Assembly: GCA_936450465.1 (NCBI GenBank) | Contig: OW388303.1 | Location: 11,625,021 to 11,689,020 of the forward strand | From: Gibbula magus | Lineage: Eukaryota; Mollusca; Gastropoda; Trochida; Trochidae | DNA: 64,000 bases | Direction: 5' to 3' | Shown here: positions 22,831 to 37,200 of the stretch, one piece after another | How the letters are laid out: each line of letters opens with the position of its first letter | How positions within the stretch are numbered: position 1 is the first letter of the stretch | Notes under the pieces: model-generated | What the model was told of the DNA's origin: nothing | Databases searched by the model: none | Seen by the model: only the letters and a program-made list of their open reading frames with translations | Position numbers and translations under genes: made by a program

Positions 22831-25270
22831 AATAGAATGTCTGTTTAATCCTTCATAGATATTTGCCACAAGATAAGATGTTTATTTGTAAATTTGTAGA
22901 TTGATTTTATCCTTAAATATCTTTGCTGTGAATGTCTTATTACAAGATGACATCAAACATTTGGAATACCGTTATACTTGTTGAATAAGCTATTTAATGT
23001 TGAATGGTAGTTAATGATGAAAAATGTTTGTTATTTCATTTGTAAAACCATGGGATTCTTTTATGATGATAGTTGTAGTTGATCAAGTTCTCTCAGGAAT
23101 GGCTGGAATTCTTTGTTTTAATTTACACTGATATTATTTCTCAACCTGTATTTCAGTTCAGGTTAATTGAAGAGTAACTGTGTAGTCTTTCTATTGAAAT
23201 AGTCCATGACCATAAAAATATGAAAGAAAATATACTTTAAAAAATATTATTTCAAGATGACAACCAATATCTGTGACCATTTTTCCGCCTTTCAGTCATA
23301 TCAATGTGTTCTATACATATCTTTCGTTTACAGGTATATTACAATGAATATGATATTTTCTATCGCACATGCCTTGTCAATTTCACCTAATTTCTCTGCA
23401 AAGCTTCTAAGGGTTCAATGACTTTTGATCAAATGACAAAAAAAAATTGAAAATCTAACATTGGGTCATTTCACTTTTCCTTTTGAGTTCTTAGTGCTCT
23501 AAGTGATATTGGTGGCAAGTTTTGTTGGAGCTTTAAGGACTGATTTTGAAAGATATTTACTGATTTTGTTGTGTTGGCACTATATTTTGCTTTTTTCCAA
23601 TATCTCTGTTACATTTGATGCAGATTATGTTCAAAGCAAAGTTTTCGATTTTGTGCTAAACAATAATAAATTATAGCACTAAGATTTGACATTGAATTAC
23701 ATTGAAAACTTGTATGGAAATGTTGGGTGTCATATTAACTGTTTGTAGAATTGAAACCACAGTTTGATTCAATAGTGCTTACAATTTTATCTTCTGGGTT
23801 TTTGTTTTCGTATTGTTTGTTCCATTTACTTTTGATAATGTTTTTCACTGGATTATTTCTCCCTTTGCTAATTTGTTAAATTTCTGTTTTTAGTCACAGC
23901 AACCGGTGAAGTGAATAACCATTCAAGCAGTTTGTTGGAGTAGTGTTAAGATATTTCTATATTCATTATGTAAGCCTATGTGATGTCAATATTTTGTTCT
24001 CCAGGAATTGTACATAGACTACTTTGTGATACATTTTCATGACCACATTACATCGTTATGAGTGAGAGTTTTTATGATTAGATTCACTTCATATTGACAC
24101 AGTAGCAGACAGGCAGTCTTCTTCAGTTATGTTCATATATTAAGCTTTAACTACAAATTTCCAGTAAATGTAAGGTTCCATTGCCCTTATTTGTCTGCTG
24201 TAATTGAGGGGTATCAATTTGAAACAGAGGGCGGATATGACTAGCAGCAGAGTATGAAATAAGCCCAATCAGAAAAGCCTGGTAATACATTTTATAAACA
24301 TGATAAATATAAAGAAATATGAATTTCTTTACCTAAGTCACAAATTTTATGTGTTAGAATATAGCTTTAATGGTGGACGTTCACTGATCTTGCCAAACTT
24401 TTCATTAAACAATTAAGATACAGTCAGACCTTGTGTATCCGCACGATCTGGTTACAGTTGAAAATTGACGGGAAAGTGATTCATGTGGTTAAACTAATCG
24501 TCATTTGCATGGGAATACATACAGAAGATATGAAATACTACCGTGCAGATGTCTATTTTTTCCGGATATACAAGATCCAGGTGAACAAGATCTGACTGTA
24601 TCATTAATGATCTTTAGGCAGATTACTACGTTTTCTAGGGGCTGTTGGCCGCTAATGGCTGCAATACTGCCGAAGCGGCGTTAAACAATAACTCACTCAC
24701 TCTAGGGGCAGTGATCTCATCAAACATCAAACTAACCTTTGTATGTGATTGTAAGTAAATTCATGTATTTAATTTCATGACCATATTGCTCTTCATTCAT
24801 AACAATAGTTATAAAATAATTTTATTATATGAAGAGCAATGAAATACTGGGATTTATCAGTGAAATAAACTCTCTATCAAACTACAGTGAAAATAACTTA
24901 TATTTTCACTGTGACCAGTGACTGATGTAATATATCACTACTCAAAGGTTAATATTCACGCGTTTGACGTCATAAAACAATAGTCTGACGTAACAAATTC
25001 TCTTATGACGCTACATTGTTGCTTAGGTGACGGGGTCTTCTCAACATGAAAACTACCCTTTTGTGCGTAATTACAAAGATAACATCATATAATAAATAGA
25101 ATATCTGTCCATTCTTGACTCTCACCATGTTTATTTCATCGAGTTAGGTGGAAAGTTTATATGTTGACGAGTGGCGCAGTTATTGTGTGGCTTGTAATTG
25201 ATAAAACTCAGATGGTACTACAGATGCAGCTTTCTTTCATAATTTTGTAAATTAATAATCAGTAAATATA
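22831..25270. other. intergenic or distal 3' UTR, no gene seen
   Basis: AT-rich with no sustained frame. Contains a SINE 3' fragment around 24637-24702 (GCGGCGTTAAACAATAACTC) and a TGACGTCA at 24965-24972. Confidence 0.5.
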
Positions 25271-25275
25271 ATTAT

Positions 25276-26388
25276 CCCCCGCCGCGCGTTTAGCGCGAAG
25301 CGGGGGATATAGTATTCGGCTGCGTCCGTCCGTACGTCCGTCCGTCCGTATGTCCGTACGAAATGGAATAACTCAAATACCATTCACTGGATTCTTTTCA
25401 TATTTTGCATATGGGTTCATCATAGGAAGAGTAATGTTCCTACAGTAGTTTGAGACCTTGACCTTCATTTCAAGGTCACAACGAGACTTTGTCATTTTAC
25501 CCTTGTCAGCGGGATATCTCAATAACCATTCGCTGGATTCTCTTCATATTTTATACATAGCTTCTCCAAGGCAAGACGACGGGTTGATTAGATTTTGGTG
25601 ACCTTGACATTATTTTCAAGATCACAGCGGAACTTTGAAGTTTTCAACATGTTAATGTACATGTAAAGCTTGTCAGCGGGATATCTCAAGAACCATTCAC
25701 CGGAATTCCATCATTTCTTGCACAAAGCACCTTCTAGGGATGATGATGGGCTGATTAGATTTTAGTGAAATTGACATTATTTTCAAGGTCACAGCAGCAC
25801 TTTGAAGTTTTCAACATGTTAATGTACATGTAAAGCTTGTCAGCGGAATATCTCAAGAACCATTCACTGGAATTCCATCATTTCTTACTCAAAGCACCTT
25901 CTAGGGAAGACGACCGGCTGAATAGATTTTGGTGACCTTGACATTATTTTCAAGGTCACAGCAGAACTTTGAATTTTTCGACATGTTAATGTACATGTTA
26001 AGGTTGTCAGCAGAATAACTCAAGAACCATTCACCTAAATTTCATTATATCTTACAAAAAGCAAAAGGACTGATAAGATTTTGGTGACCTTGACATTATT
26101 CTCAAGGTCACAGTGGAATTTTAAATTTTTCGACATGTTGATGTACATGTGTGTAATACTTGTCAGCGGGATATCTCAAGAACCATTCACTGGAATTTCA
26201 TCATATCTTACACAAAGGGTAGATTAGATTTTGATGACCTTGCCATTTTTCTCAAGGTCACAGTGGAACTTTGACTTTTTTAACATGTTTGACGGTCAAT
26301 TTTGCTGATCTTGACATTATTTTTAAATTTTGAAGTATTAATTTGCGGCGGGGGATCATGTCACCTTAGTGACAACTACTTGTTTTAA
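25276..26388 (+). mobile_element. pearl-like tandem-repeat element, second copy
   Basis: Starts with a CCCCGCCGCGCG...CGCGAAGCGGGGG hairpin and (CCGT)n at about 25324-25350. Tandem units of about 150-167 bases follow, each with TGACCTTGACATTATTTTCA (at about 25599, 25765, 25932 and 26084). It ends GCGGCGGGGGATCATG, a GTCACCTTAGTGAC hairpin and CTTGTTTT. The architecture matches the LETM1 intron 8 element. Confidence 0.6.
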
Positions 26389-27330
26389 GTAAATATTGGT
26401 ATATATTCTGTGAATGCCAGTATAAATGTATATATATATATATATACAGCTGCTGACTAGAGAATCATTCCTCATGTGAAGTGCATCATATAGTGTAAAT
26501 AAACAGTCTCACTGTCACAATGTTGGAGTTTTGTTTTACCTGATGAAGAACTCTTTTACCTGAATGATGCAAGCTTGTGCCCAGCGGATGGAGTATATAC
26601 ACCTCGTCTTGCTACTCATTTGAAAGTTGAATATTTGTGGGACATATTGTACTTAGGGCGAGAAGAAGGATCTCCATTTTAGAACCATCAGGATATTGCA
26701 CAACATATATATCCAAATAGAGAACATCTGGTGGCCAGCATGAGACAGTGAGCAGAAAATGTTATCAGAGTGCAAGGCAGTTACACCAGATACTGAGTTG
26801 GCCGGTTATTGTGGACCTTCGTGATGTGCACAACATTAATGTTATGTGAACTGTCTTTTGTAATGATCCCAGTAGCCCTTACTTCATTTTACGCTGATAC
26901 TTACAATATACCTTCACATTAGTGTTCAAATTTGGTCTTGTGTTTTCTGACTGAACTGTCCCATGAGGCCATCTAAACAGTTAAATGTGCTTTTCTATGC
27001 ACCATGTGTATGAGGTTAAAGAACCACTTTTACCTGTTGATTAAACATGGGTCATGTGATATTAATGACGAGGTGTATACTAGAAATAGTGTGTGTGTCA
27101 GTACTCACGATTCCATCACCCAACTATAACACTTATACTTCAAGTACAAACAAGCCATCAATATCACAAGAATAAAACTCCATAATCAATATTTCAAACT
27201 TTTCTGACTTGGCAGGTGATAATGTCGACTCTGTCTGCTTGTTTTTTTTTTCCGGTTTCCATGGAAACTTGACTTAGAGCAGTTAATCTGTAAGGAAGTC
27301 ATTTTGTATGAAGTATACCTCCCTAATTTA
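26389..27330. other. intergenic, no gene seen
   Basis: AT-rich with a short (AT)n run near 26430. No domain-like frame or clear repeat terminus. Confidence 0.5.
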
Positions 27331-27487
27331 CCTCCCATGGTTCACTAGTTCCAGCTTATGCTCGCAGGTTTCACCGCAATGCATAGCCACATGGCGTTGC
27401 AGGCTTTCTCCCTGCCATAATACTAGCAGCCGCGATATATTAGTTAAATACTCTTGAAAGCGGCGTTAAACCCCAACTCACCACACC
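27331..27487 (+). mobile_element. SINE 3' fragment (same family as 17964-18257)
   Basis: Shares TTCACTAGTTCCAGC, ATGCATAGCCACATGGCG and GCAGGCTTT with the LETM1 intron 8 SINE, then GCGGCGTTAAACCCCAACTC. The tRNA-like head is missing. Confidence 0.75.
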
Positions 27488-27527
27488 TTCCGGATTATGC
27501 ACAAGTCAGTTTCATGATCCCTTATTT

Positions 27528-28050
27528 TTAACCCCCGGGTGAAACCCAAGGGGCTTATTGTCGTGGCGCAGCCCGTATGTCCATCCGTTTGTCCCGAAAA
27601 CGTTAACTTGTGTTCTGAAATCAACTCCTCCCATAATTTTGGACCGACCTTTCACGCATGTTTTGAATATACATCGCTAATACGCATGTGCTTTTTTGGG
27701 ACTGATCGGATTAATATTTATGGCCCTTGACTTAGACGCTCAGGTTAACGATTTCATACTGACAGTCCCGGTGTTCTGAAATCAACTCCTCCCACAATTT
27801 TTGACAGATCTTTCTGAAACTTTACGCACGCTTTGAATATACATTGGTGATACGCATACGACTTTCCGATTGTGGGTTAAACTTAAACTTAGCGTAGCTC
27901 AAACTTGATATGTCTTTGAAACTTTATATACATGTTTTCTTTTACCATTTTCAGACCATTGAATGAATAAGGTCTTATTTTCCCCACCGCGCAAAGCAGG
28001 GGATATAGTTTTCGGCTGCGTCCATCCGTCTGAACGTACAAAATCCAAAT
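27528..28050 (+). mobile_element. heads of two further CCCCC-hairpin repeats
   Basis: AACCCCCGGGTGAAACCC with CCATCCG follows at 27528, with a partly duplicated body (TTCTGAAATCAACTCCTCCC at about 27612 and 27774). TCCCCACCGCGCAAAGCAGG with GGATATAGTTTTCGGCTGCG at about 27980-28020 matches the head of the 25276 element. Both lack recognisable tails. Confidence 0.45.
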
Positions 28051-28515
28051 CCAAATATTAAATTTGTTAACAAAATAACTTTATTTTGTTGTAAAATCTT
28101 TATTGAGAATATATTTTCATACATCATTCAATCACACATTTTATACTGGTATTCAAATGCATATTATGTAACATCATTACATACTGAAAAACAATCTCAA
28201 CTTTTGCCTTATTTGAAAACAAATCACTGATTTACTACAAAATGTGTATACAATTGTCACAAATTTTACACAAGTAATTATGTAAATTTCTTAGTTTAAC
28301 TGTTTAAAACATTGAATACATGCATACACAATATGCATCTGCAATAACATTAAGTCTTTCACAAAATCAGCATATTCAAGTTCTGTAACATTTATGTAAA
28401 ACTTAGGTATTTAAACTGTATGTGTCAATAAAATGATTCATTGATACTTTGATTCAGTTTCAACACATAACATACATAGGCACCAGACTATAAATATACT
28501 TATATATATATACGT

Positions 28516-28727
28516 ATACCTACCTACCTATATAACATATAAAGAAGTTAAGACACTGTCCGCCATCTTGAATCTTGCCATAGGACCGGAAATGGTTAAA
28601 CTGGTTTGCTGGCTCAAATACGTTTTGTAATATTCGTAGACTGATCCAAACTTACATTTCCTATGGCAAGATCCAAGATGACGGACAGGGTTTACTTTCT
28701 TTATATGTTATATAGGTAGGTAGGTAT
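28516..28727. repeat. long inverted repeat, ~70 bp arms
   Basis: Arms 28516-28585 and 28659-28727 pair almost throughout (ATACCTACCTACCTATATAA against its inverse) with a 73-base loop. It looks like a TA-flanked MITE. Confidence 0.85.
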
Positions 28728-29116
28728 ATGCAATTTAGGGTCTGGCGCCTCTGATAAAATACTCTGCAAAACAATTCCTGAGTGGGTGAACTTCTCAGAA
28801 TCTTGTTACGCAAGTAAATCATCCTGTTCTACAAGGGACACTTGTCAGGAATAACTGATATTACTGTATAGTTGGAAACCAAGCAGCATACAATCAACAA
28901 CTTTGTATGCGCTGTTATAAGCTCTGGACATAAAAATCATCCATGGTATATTGCAATTTATTTCATATTTGTTGAAGATATCTCTGTTGATGAATCTTCA
29001 ATTCTTTTTTGGAAGAGATTCTCATTTTGGAACATTGCATTTTTCATAATTGATCAAATATTAACAACTGATTAGGAAATCATTTTCAAAAACACAGTCT
29101 CTGATTGACTTTAGTC

Positions 29117-29333
29117 CTGCTCCTTTTGTTTCTGAAGTCTGTTCCGAACATCCCTTGTGCGAGGTGAGAGGAGAGGCTCTGAAAACTGTTCTTGGTGTGT
29201 GGAACATGTTCCCATGAAAAGGCAGGTGCAAGCCGCACAGCACGCCAAGAACAGTGTTCAGAGTCACTCCTTTCACTTCGCGCATGTACTGTACCAGATG
29301 TTCGGAACAACTTTGGTAAATCGAAAGGAGCAG
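29117..29333. repeat. second foldback, ~90 bp imperfect arms
   Basis: CTGCTCCTTT...TGTTCCGAACATC at 29117 pairs with GATGTTCGGAACAACTTTGG...AAAGGAGCAG ending at 29333. CTGTTCTTGG and CCAAGAACAG form the inner stem. Confidence 0.75.
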
Positions 29334-30945
29334 GCTTTTATGTCATGTTAACTGTCTCAGTAGACTCAAGTCTTGAGTCAAGTGTCATCAACCTGTCACA
29401 GAGATGCTCTCACAGTTGCTTTAGTTAGGATAACTAGAAAAACTAAATTACTAAACTTAGTTCTTGGAAAAGAATTGACAACTAACATGCCCGTTTAACT
29501 TGTTTAAAAGTGGAGATATTACACAGAACATCATTTAGTAATATATTTCTATTTCATTATAAATACTTGCCACTTAGTGATCAAAATATAACACTGTAAC
29601 AATTGGTTTTTATCTTCAAAAGCACAAATTACTTTTTTGCAATGAGTCCCTTGTTAGATAGGTACCCACACCCTCAGACTTTAGCACCAATCACCAGCAC
29701 TATCTGTCCCTACAGCTTATCCTCTCAGACACCAAGACCTCGACAACGAGGTCAAACAACCGGTAGTTATTTTTTACAGTAAGTACCCCTCCTATAGATG
29801 TAAAGAGGCACAGCTCCAAAAGCATGAACGACATGTCATAAAGATAGTTAATAAATGCAACATTGGGATTCCTGAAATTTTTAAGACGAGTCCCTTGACA
29901 GAACCCATTGTAATGCATTGGAATATTAACTCTTGACTTAATTCTTTACCTGAACTGAGCTATTGACAAAAATGTATATATTTAGATTCTACATAACAAC
30001 TAACGAAATGAAAATTATGCATAGGACACAGTATCATTCCACGTATAAATACTGACAGAGAAAGAGTTTCATAAAGTCACTCGAGACATGTCCTTGGTTA
30101 GATAATTTTCACATAATACACAAATGTTTCCATATATATTTAATAGCAAAAATGATTATTTTATCACGAGACTTGATTTTATATCAATGAGACTAAACAA
30201 GCGCATTAAACATTCCCAACTTCCATTCATGATTATGAAAAATCTGCATAAATATTCTGAATTGCAAATGTCATAACTTAACTGTTTGACTAGTCGTTTT
30301 CATGGCACTGAGTGGTCACATTTTGTAAACATTCAAACAAGTCTCCATTGCTTTCAGAGTGTATAAAGATTTTGATAATCCGCCTAATAGGTAAAATAAA
30401 TCTACTCGTTAGTTTGTCAGAGTTTACCTTACAAACTGTATCCATCATAACTAAAACTATTCAGTATTACTTTCTTACAAATAATTGTTACATGAACATT
30501 TTGAATTGTTTGGCAACACATTTGAATGTTCTGCAATCTCTTAAGTAAATGAAAATTACAAGAACTAAAACTATTTATGAATTTACTACTGACACTACAT
30601 TTTGTAATCCTATGAGTAAATATCTTTTGAAAATAAAGTTCATATTTCAGTTTATGATTTCTTAACTGGTTACATACCTTTACAGAATAAAAATGGAATG
30701 CAATATGAAACAAGTCTCTATCAAACACAAAAGGTTCTGTAAATAACCATATGGCAAATTTTCTTCCTCAGTTAAAACCATTGTTTGTCAACAGAGACAG
30801 TCATTTAACAAATCACACAGCAAATGACCATTATGTTAAAACCATTAACGTATCAAAACAAACCATGCTTGAAATTCCTAAACCCAAAAATCTTAAACAA
30901 AAAAAAATAAAACATCCAGTAACCAGTTTTTGGCACTCCAGTCAA

Positions 30946-31209
30946 TATGTCCATATGTCTATATGTCTGTATGTCCACGTGTTTGTATGTCCATGTGTCT
31001 GTATGTCTGTATGTCAATGTGTCTGTATGTCCATATGTCCATGTGTCTGTATGTCCACGTGTTTGTATGTCCATGTGTCTGTATGTCTGTATGTCCACGT
31101 GTTTGTATGTCTATGTGTCTGTATGTCTGTATGTCCACGTGTTTGTATGTCCATGTGTCTGTATGTCTGTATGTCCACTTGTCTGTATGTCAATGTGTCT
31201 GTATGACCA
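30946..31209. repeat. minisatellite with 8 bp base unit beside the P5CS stop codon
   Basis: Repeats of TATGTCC/TATGTCTG/ACGTGTTTG words with an 8-base beat and a ~40-base higher-order pattern. All three forward frames are open because the unit has no stop; none is a gene. The array ends three bases from the P5CS TAA. Confidence 0.9.
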
Positions 31210-31211
31210 TG

Positions 31212-34200
31212 TTACGCACTTTCCTCAGCGAAGATACTGGTGTGAGTTTCATCATTTACTGGTAGTTTTTCATGAAGATACTGCAACTTTCCGTCTGTGA
31301 AATCAGAGACAATCTCTCCGGTTCCCGAAAGCAGCCATTTAGAGGTAAGGAGTCCTTCTATCCCGACCGGACCTCTTGCGTGTATTCGGGTCGTGCTCAA
31401 TCCTACCTCTGCACCTGTCAAACAAAATACACAAAGATTCTTGAGAGACATTTAAGGTATCAGACAAAAACATAATGAGAATCTTAATATTAGTCTACTG
31501 CACAATGTATTGAATGTATTCCTATCTTCATTTTGAGGAGGAGAGGAGAGATTCTTTAGAGTTACTATGGAAAGCTAATTTGTAGAGGTGGTTCTTGAGT
31601 TGGCTCCTGAACAAGAAGAGATTCTTAAGAGTCACTAGGGAGAGCTAATTTGTAGAGGTGGTTCTTGAGATGGCTCCTGAACGAGGAGAGATCAGTACAG
31701 AGGCGGGGATGTTCAGAAAGATTGCTCCACTTGATAGCAGCTGAATATAAGAAAGTATGGCATCCATGGAGATTTGATCATACTTTCGGGACTTGGAGAA
31801 ATTTCTTTGTGATAGGGAGCAACGATCAAGAAGGCAGATATGGAGTCAGGATACTTGAAAGGTTTACAGGAGCAGAGCCAGAGAGACAAAGGAACACAAT
31901 GCATAAGCGTTTGAAGAGAATTCTCTGTTCAACTGGTAGCCAGTGTAGTGATTGAAGAACAGAACTGATGTGCTCGTACTATGTATACATGTGTGGCAAT
32001 ACATGCAGCATGCAGACATACTACCCTAACTGTATGTCATTAGAATCAGGACAATCTGTCTTGTCTCTCAATGTAGGACATTTCGAAGAGATTAATTAAC
32101 CATTGCTTGTTACTGCAATAGCATTGGAAAAGTCCTATAATCCAAACCAAACCTAGCGACTTTTATTAACCTTGTGACTTATGTATGATTATTATAATGT
32201 TATTAATTAAGTATTTCCGCATTGGCCCAGTTACAGGTCTGAGGTCCATTGTATTGGCCTGAGATGAAGTCAAGAGCCAATACAACTGACCGAGGACCTG
32301 TAACTCGGCCAATACGGAAATACTTAATTAATGACAATTTTATTAATTGACCTCTTTTCATTCTATTTGCACAACACTAAACATCTTATTTATATTGAAA
32401 TAACAATTATTTATAAACCAGATTGGTGAACAAATACTATGAGTCAAAGTTGTGAAGCGACAGCTTCGGGCTTTCTCCAAATGTGCGACTGTGCATGCTC
32501 AGACTCATATTGGCCTCGTTTATTTGGTATTGGCCCAGTTTGTCTCGTATTGGCCCAGTTTGCCCGTATATGGTCTAGGCTGTAAATACGTGCCATAACA
32601 TTGATAGTTAATAAATAAAACATAGTATTACATCCTATTATCCACAAAATGACTTCCCTGGAAGCTTATAAAGATACCTGTTCTGATATGGAGCTTAATT
32701 AACATGTAGAACCACCTGACCAGGATATGTTTGGTGGAAAGTTGATATACATAGTCAAACAATCATGCTAAGATCGTATTATCAAATTAACATTTGAAAG
32801 GAACAGGGTATTTTTAATCAGACTCCGTTGAGATCTTGTGGCAAGCTGCAAAACAACTGTCATGCAGAACTTACCCAAGCCAAACCTGTATCCGTCTGCG
32901 AACCTGGTGCTAGCGTTGTGGAAGACACACGCACTGTCCACCATCTTCTGGAACAACTGGGCCGACTCCTCTACAAGAACAACATGGAGACGTGTCACAT
33001 TTTGAAAACTAAATCGTTAGAATCATCAAATAGTGGCAGACTAAATTGATCAGGGCCTGACACTGAATCAGGACTGAGTGTAATTACGGTAGGGTCCATA
33101 TAGTAAAGATGGCTGAACGTGTGTGATGACTTTGGCAGTGCCTATAATAAACTCTAGGCTTTCTGGGGAAAGAGTATATTCCTTAATCTCACACTTTACA
33201 TGTTAAATCAGTAGACATTTGGTCAGCTTGCTCACAACAAATATACTTCTGGTGCTGCTCACACGGTCATGTATACACAATGAATGGATAAGCGACATGA
33301 CTGGTTATTTGTTAACAATATGCTACAAAATGTGTGCTGACTGATTTCATCCACAGATTCTGGACTGGTTTTAATATAGATGTATACAGAAGAAAAATTA
33401 TTGTTCGCTAATAAGATGGTAAAATCCTTCAGTTAGATTATTTTGCTAATGAGCCTGCCATTTGCATAACCCTTGTTATGACAGACATCCCTGATGTAAA
33501 CTCAACTCACCATCATTAGTGATGATACTGTCCGTATGTGCACTGCCGAACTTGTTGACGTGAGCTATTGCCTCCTCTATGTCCTCCACTATCTCCACGT
33601 TACACTCCAACGCACTGTACTCCGTCCTCATCGACATCGCCAGGTTCGGGCCAAACTTCAGAGAATGGGCTAATCGGGAACCAGCGTGAACCTTCACCTT
33701 GGAATTTTAAAGAAAATGTAAATATGGATCACCAATACATTGGGGTGGATTTTTTACTTTTAACAAGTATTCAAAATAGACCAAGATGAATTCTTTTGTC
33801 TAGACCTGGTGAAATAAACCTAGGAAGTTACTCATCTTACTCTTTGAAACAAAGATGAAGAACTAGATACTGTATGACATTATGTGTTGAATACAAAAGA
33901 CACACTGTTATACACAATGAACCATACATGTTCTACATGAGCCACTTTTCAACTTGACAAAATTTAACTTCTAGAAATCAAGCAACATATGTTCATCCTT
34001 CACCTGCTGATGAAGAATTATCCAAGGTATGCAAGGTTAAATTTGAAAAAAAAAAACCCATTATAACAAGCCAACCTTTTCTTGCTTGAACATGTCGAAG
34101 ATTCTGTCAAAGAGTGGCGTGCCGAGATGAGACTTGTGAAGTAACAGAGTCTCCATAGCATTGCAAGCGGCCGGGTAGTCACACTTGGAGTCTCTCACTG

Positions 34201-37200
34201 CAATACAGATCTTATTCTCATAACTGATGACAACACAGGAAAGTTCTGCAGCTAAATCTAAAAGTTCTCCATAATTTTAATGAACGTGTAGCAGGTAATG
34301 AATGAGATCTTTCTCTGAGAGAGGGTCAACAGAGCGGATCAAGTTATCAATCCCCCAGTGCTGAATTATCCAATCCTCCACTCATTACCTTGGACTTTTC
34401 ATCAGGATATAACCAACCCTTGATTCATGTACATGCCATTCAAGATACTATGTTAAAAACATTTTGCACAAAATAATCTACCAACATGGAAAGTCATGTT
34501 ACACTAAATGACCTACCCTCCCTGGGACTTTTCATCAGGGATATTCTACCTCAAATTATCCGCCCTTGATTCATGTAAGCCAATCAAAATACTATGTTCA
34601 AAGTTCGACGCTAAGTGACCTACCTATCCTGGTTGCCATGTCGATGTCCGCGCCCTTGTCTACATACACATGACAGATGCCCTCGCTGTGTCCCAGGACG
34701 GGGATACCCTGACTCGACTCCTCTATCTTCGTGATGAGCTCCTTGGATCCCCGGGGGATCACCAGGTCGATGTAGTCCTTCATGTGCAACAGGTCCTCAA
34801 TGTCCTCCCGTCGGCTGATCTGAGGACAAGGAGACAGACTTTCGTAATTTAAAGCAAAATCTGCCATTCACTGATCTTGCCAAACTTTTCACTAAAAGAT
34901 TACCGGTATTACCCAGATAGAACCCTCCTTTTGAGTAAATATAAAGATTATTACAAAGAAGATTGTCATATAACTTTTACAAAACAAGTGTGAATGTTTG
35001 AACTGCCCGAGTGAGATTGAGGGTTATACACAAATGTGCATGGGTTTCATATTCTATTCTTGTGTTTATTCTTTTATTTGCAAAGCTGCTTCAATCCCAT
35101 GATTGTCTAAGCATCTTTTAGCTCATATCACTGGTTATACTCATGACTATAGGACACTTTCTTCTATTTTACAATCATTGGAATGTTGTGATTTGAAATC
35201 TGATTGCTGCTAAATAGTCTTCTGACCGGGCACTACCAATAGTGCTTGATTTAAAGTAATTTTATTGGCTGGTTATTTATGGTGATATACAAGGCCAAAG
35301 CTGCTAAGACAGGGGATAGCGGTGAGGTGAGTTGGGGTTTAACACCGCTTTCAAGAGTATTTCACTTATATCATGTTTGCAGGGAGAAAGACTGCAATGG
35401 CATGGTGGCTATACATTGCAGTGAAACCTGCAAGCAAAGAAAGTTGCCGTGCCCCTGGCAAATTCAAACCTGGACCTCTTGATAAGAAACCGAATGCACT
35501 AACCACTGCACTATCCTGCCACCTCAAGGAAATGTACATACAAACATCCTCATGGAGCAGGATGCAACAGTATAAGTTATAACCCACCAGTGTGACTGTT
35601 TCTCTGGGTGCATAAGGTTCAAGGGCGTCCATGACAATGGAGTGGAGCATCTTGTTGCTGTTGACGGCTTCCTTTCCTCCCTTCAGCAGCAGACCGTTGC
35701 CGCTACAGATCGCTAGTGCTGCCACCTGCATGGTAAAAATTTTTTAAAAATCACAAGGCATGACTTTTGATCTGAACTATTTGTTGGCATTCATCTTTAA
35801 CAACAATTTTGTTTTCATTTCGATGAAAAACCTGTTAATAAACGTCTTTGAAGGGCATTTAGAGGTGGTATACAGAAGAACAGGAAGATTTTCTGGATAA
35901 AAAAAAAAATCTGTCATGTTTACTCATAGTCTAGATCACTATAGCTGAATGATTTCACAACACTAGACAACAAAATTTCACAACACTAGAAAAGCTGATA
36001 TTGATGACTAGAAATCTTATTTTTCTCATGTATTCCTCTAATTACACGTCCATTTACCTGAGGTAGAGCGTCAGGCCGAGATTCAAATATGACCATGAGG
36101 ACGCCGATAGGGACAGATATCTTAGAGAGCTCCATGTTCTCCGCAATACGCATACGTTGCATCACCCGCCCCACCGCTGTGATGGAGCTCTCGGCGATCT
36201 GTCTCAGTCCCGCTGCCAGGGTCTGGATCTTCCTGTCGTTCAAGATCAGACGAGAGACCAGTGGGGCATCAAGACCTAGAGGAATAGAGAGAGTTGATAT
36301 TACACTGAAGACCTGGTGGCACTTGGACAACTTGTGCCCAATCCGTTTCCTGTGTGTGAATAAAATATGTTTAAACTAAACTAACTAATGTATTGATGGT
36401 ATTAAGTAAATTTCCACATGAATCTAGGACAATCTGTAAGGACACTAAACATTTATAAAGAATGATATCCAGTTCTTCCTAGGAGAAAGATGACTTTAAA
36501 CATATGGTCATACAGAAGGGCTCAAATTCACAAAACTGAGTGGAGATCATTATTATTCTTAACCTAACTGAGGAAAGGACTTGAAATATTTAAACATTGA
36601 CATACTGATGACTTTCTTGATTTGAACAAGCACATAGAGGATATTTCACATAACACCTGCATTTGTTTTTTAAGTATTGCAAGTTTGTTTTCAGGAATCT
36701 TCTATCATAGTTGTTACAAAATTGAAAAAAACAAAGCAACAATTTTACGGAAGACAATTACCAACCGATTGAGACAGCGTTGCGGACATCCATCTGATTG
36801 GCTGCAAGTATGTCAGACTTCCGTTCAATGAGAAGATCAGCCAATCGGTTTACCACAGCTGCTCTCTGACTTCCTGTCAATGCCTGCAGTTTGCGTGACC
36901 CTGCTCGGGCTGGAAGTTATAGGGCAGATGCTTAGAACAGATGGCATACACACAGCTACATGTTCATTGATCTTTTATCATATTTATACCAACTGGGTAC
37001 TGTTCCACTAACCGAACTTAGCCCCAAGATCCAACCTGATGATGATGTTGATCTTTGGGTTAAGATTTGTCATTTGAACAGCATCCATATGTTTTAAAAG
37101 ATTCAAAGGAAGTGGAGATCATGAAATTGAGGTCTGTGTTTTTATACATTTTTGAAAATACAGATGGTCCCTGATTTCTAGTATACATATATTACACTCT

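Larger units (their letters stand above)
28080..31211 (-). other. possible long 3' UTR of ALDH18A1
   Basis: No gene is seen between the P5CS stop and 28.1 kb. Minus-strand AATAAA signals lie at 28099-28104 and 28080-28085. The span includes a minisatellite and two foldbacks. Assignment to the transcript is inference; an earlier poly(A) site is equally possible. Confidence 0.3.

Noticed and set aside
30751..31300. Cys/Met-rich proteins in all three forward frames (MSVCPRVCMSMCLYV-like)
   Set aside because: These are translations of an 8 bp-beat minisatellite without stops; no homology or codon structure supports a gene.
31665..31955. A 96-codon frame rich in Arg/Glu in P5CS intron 13
   Set aside because: It overlaps a 70 bp duplication and shows no recognisable domain; it is probably part of an unidentified repeat.
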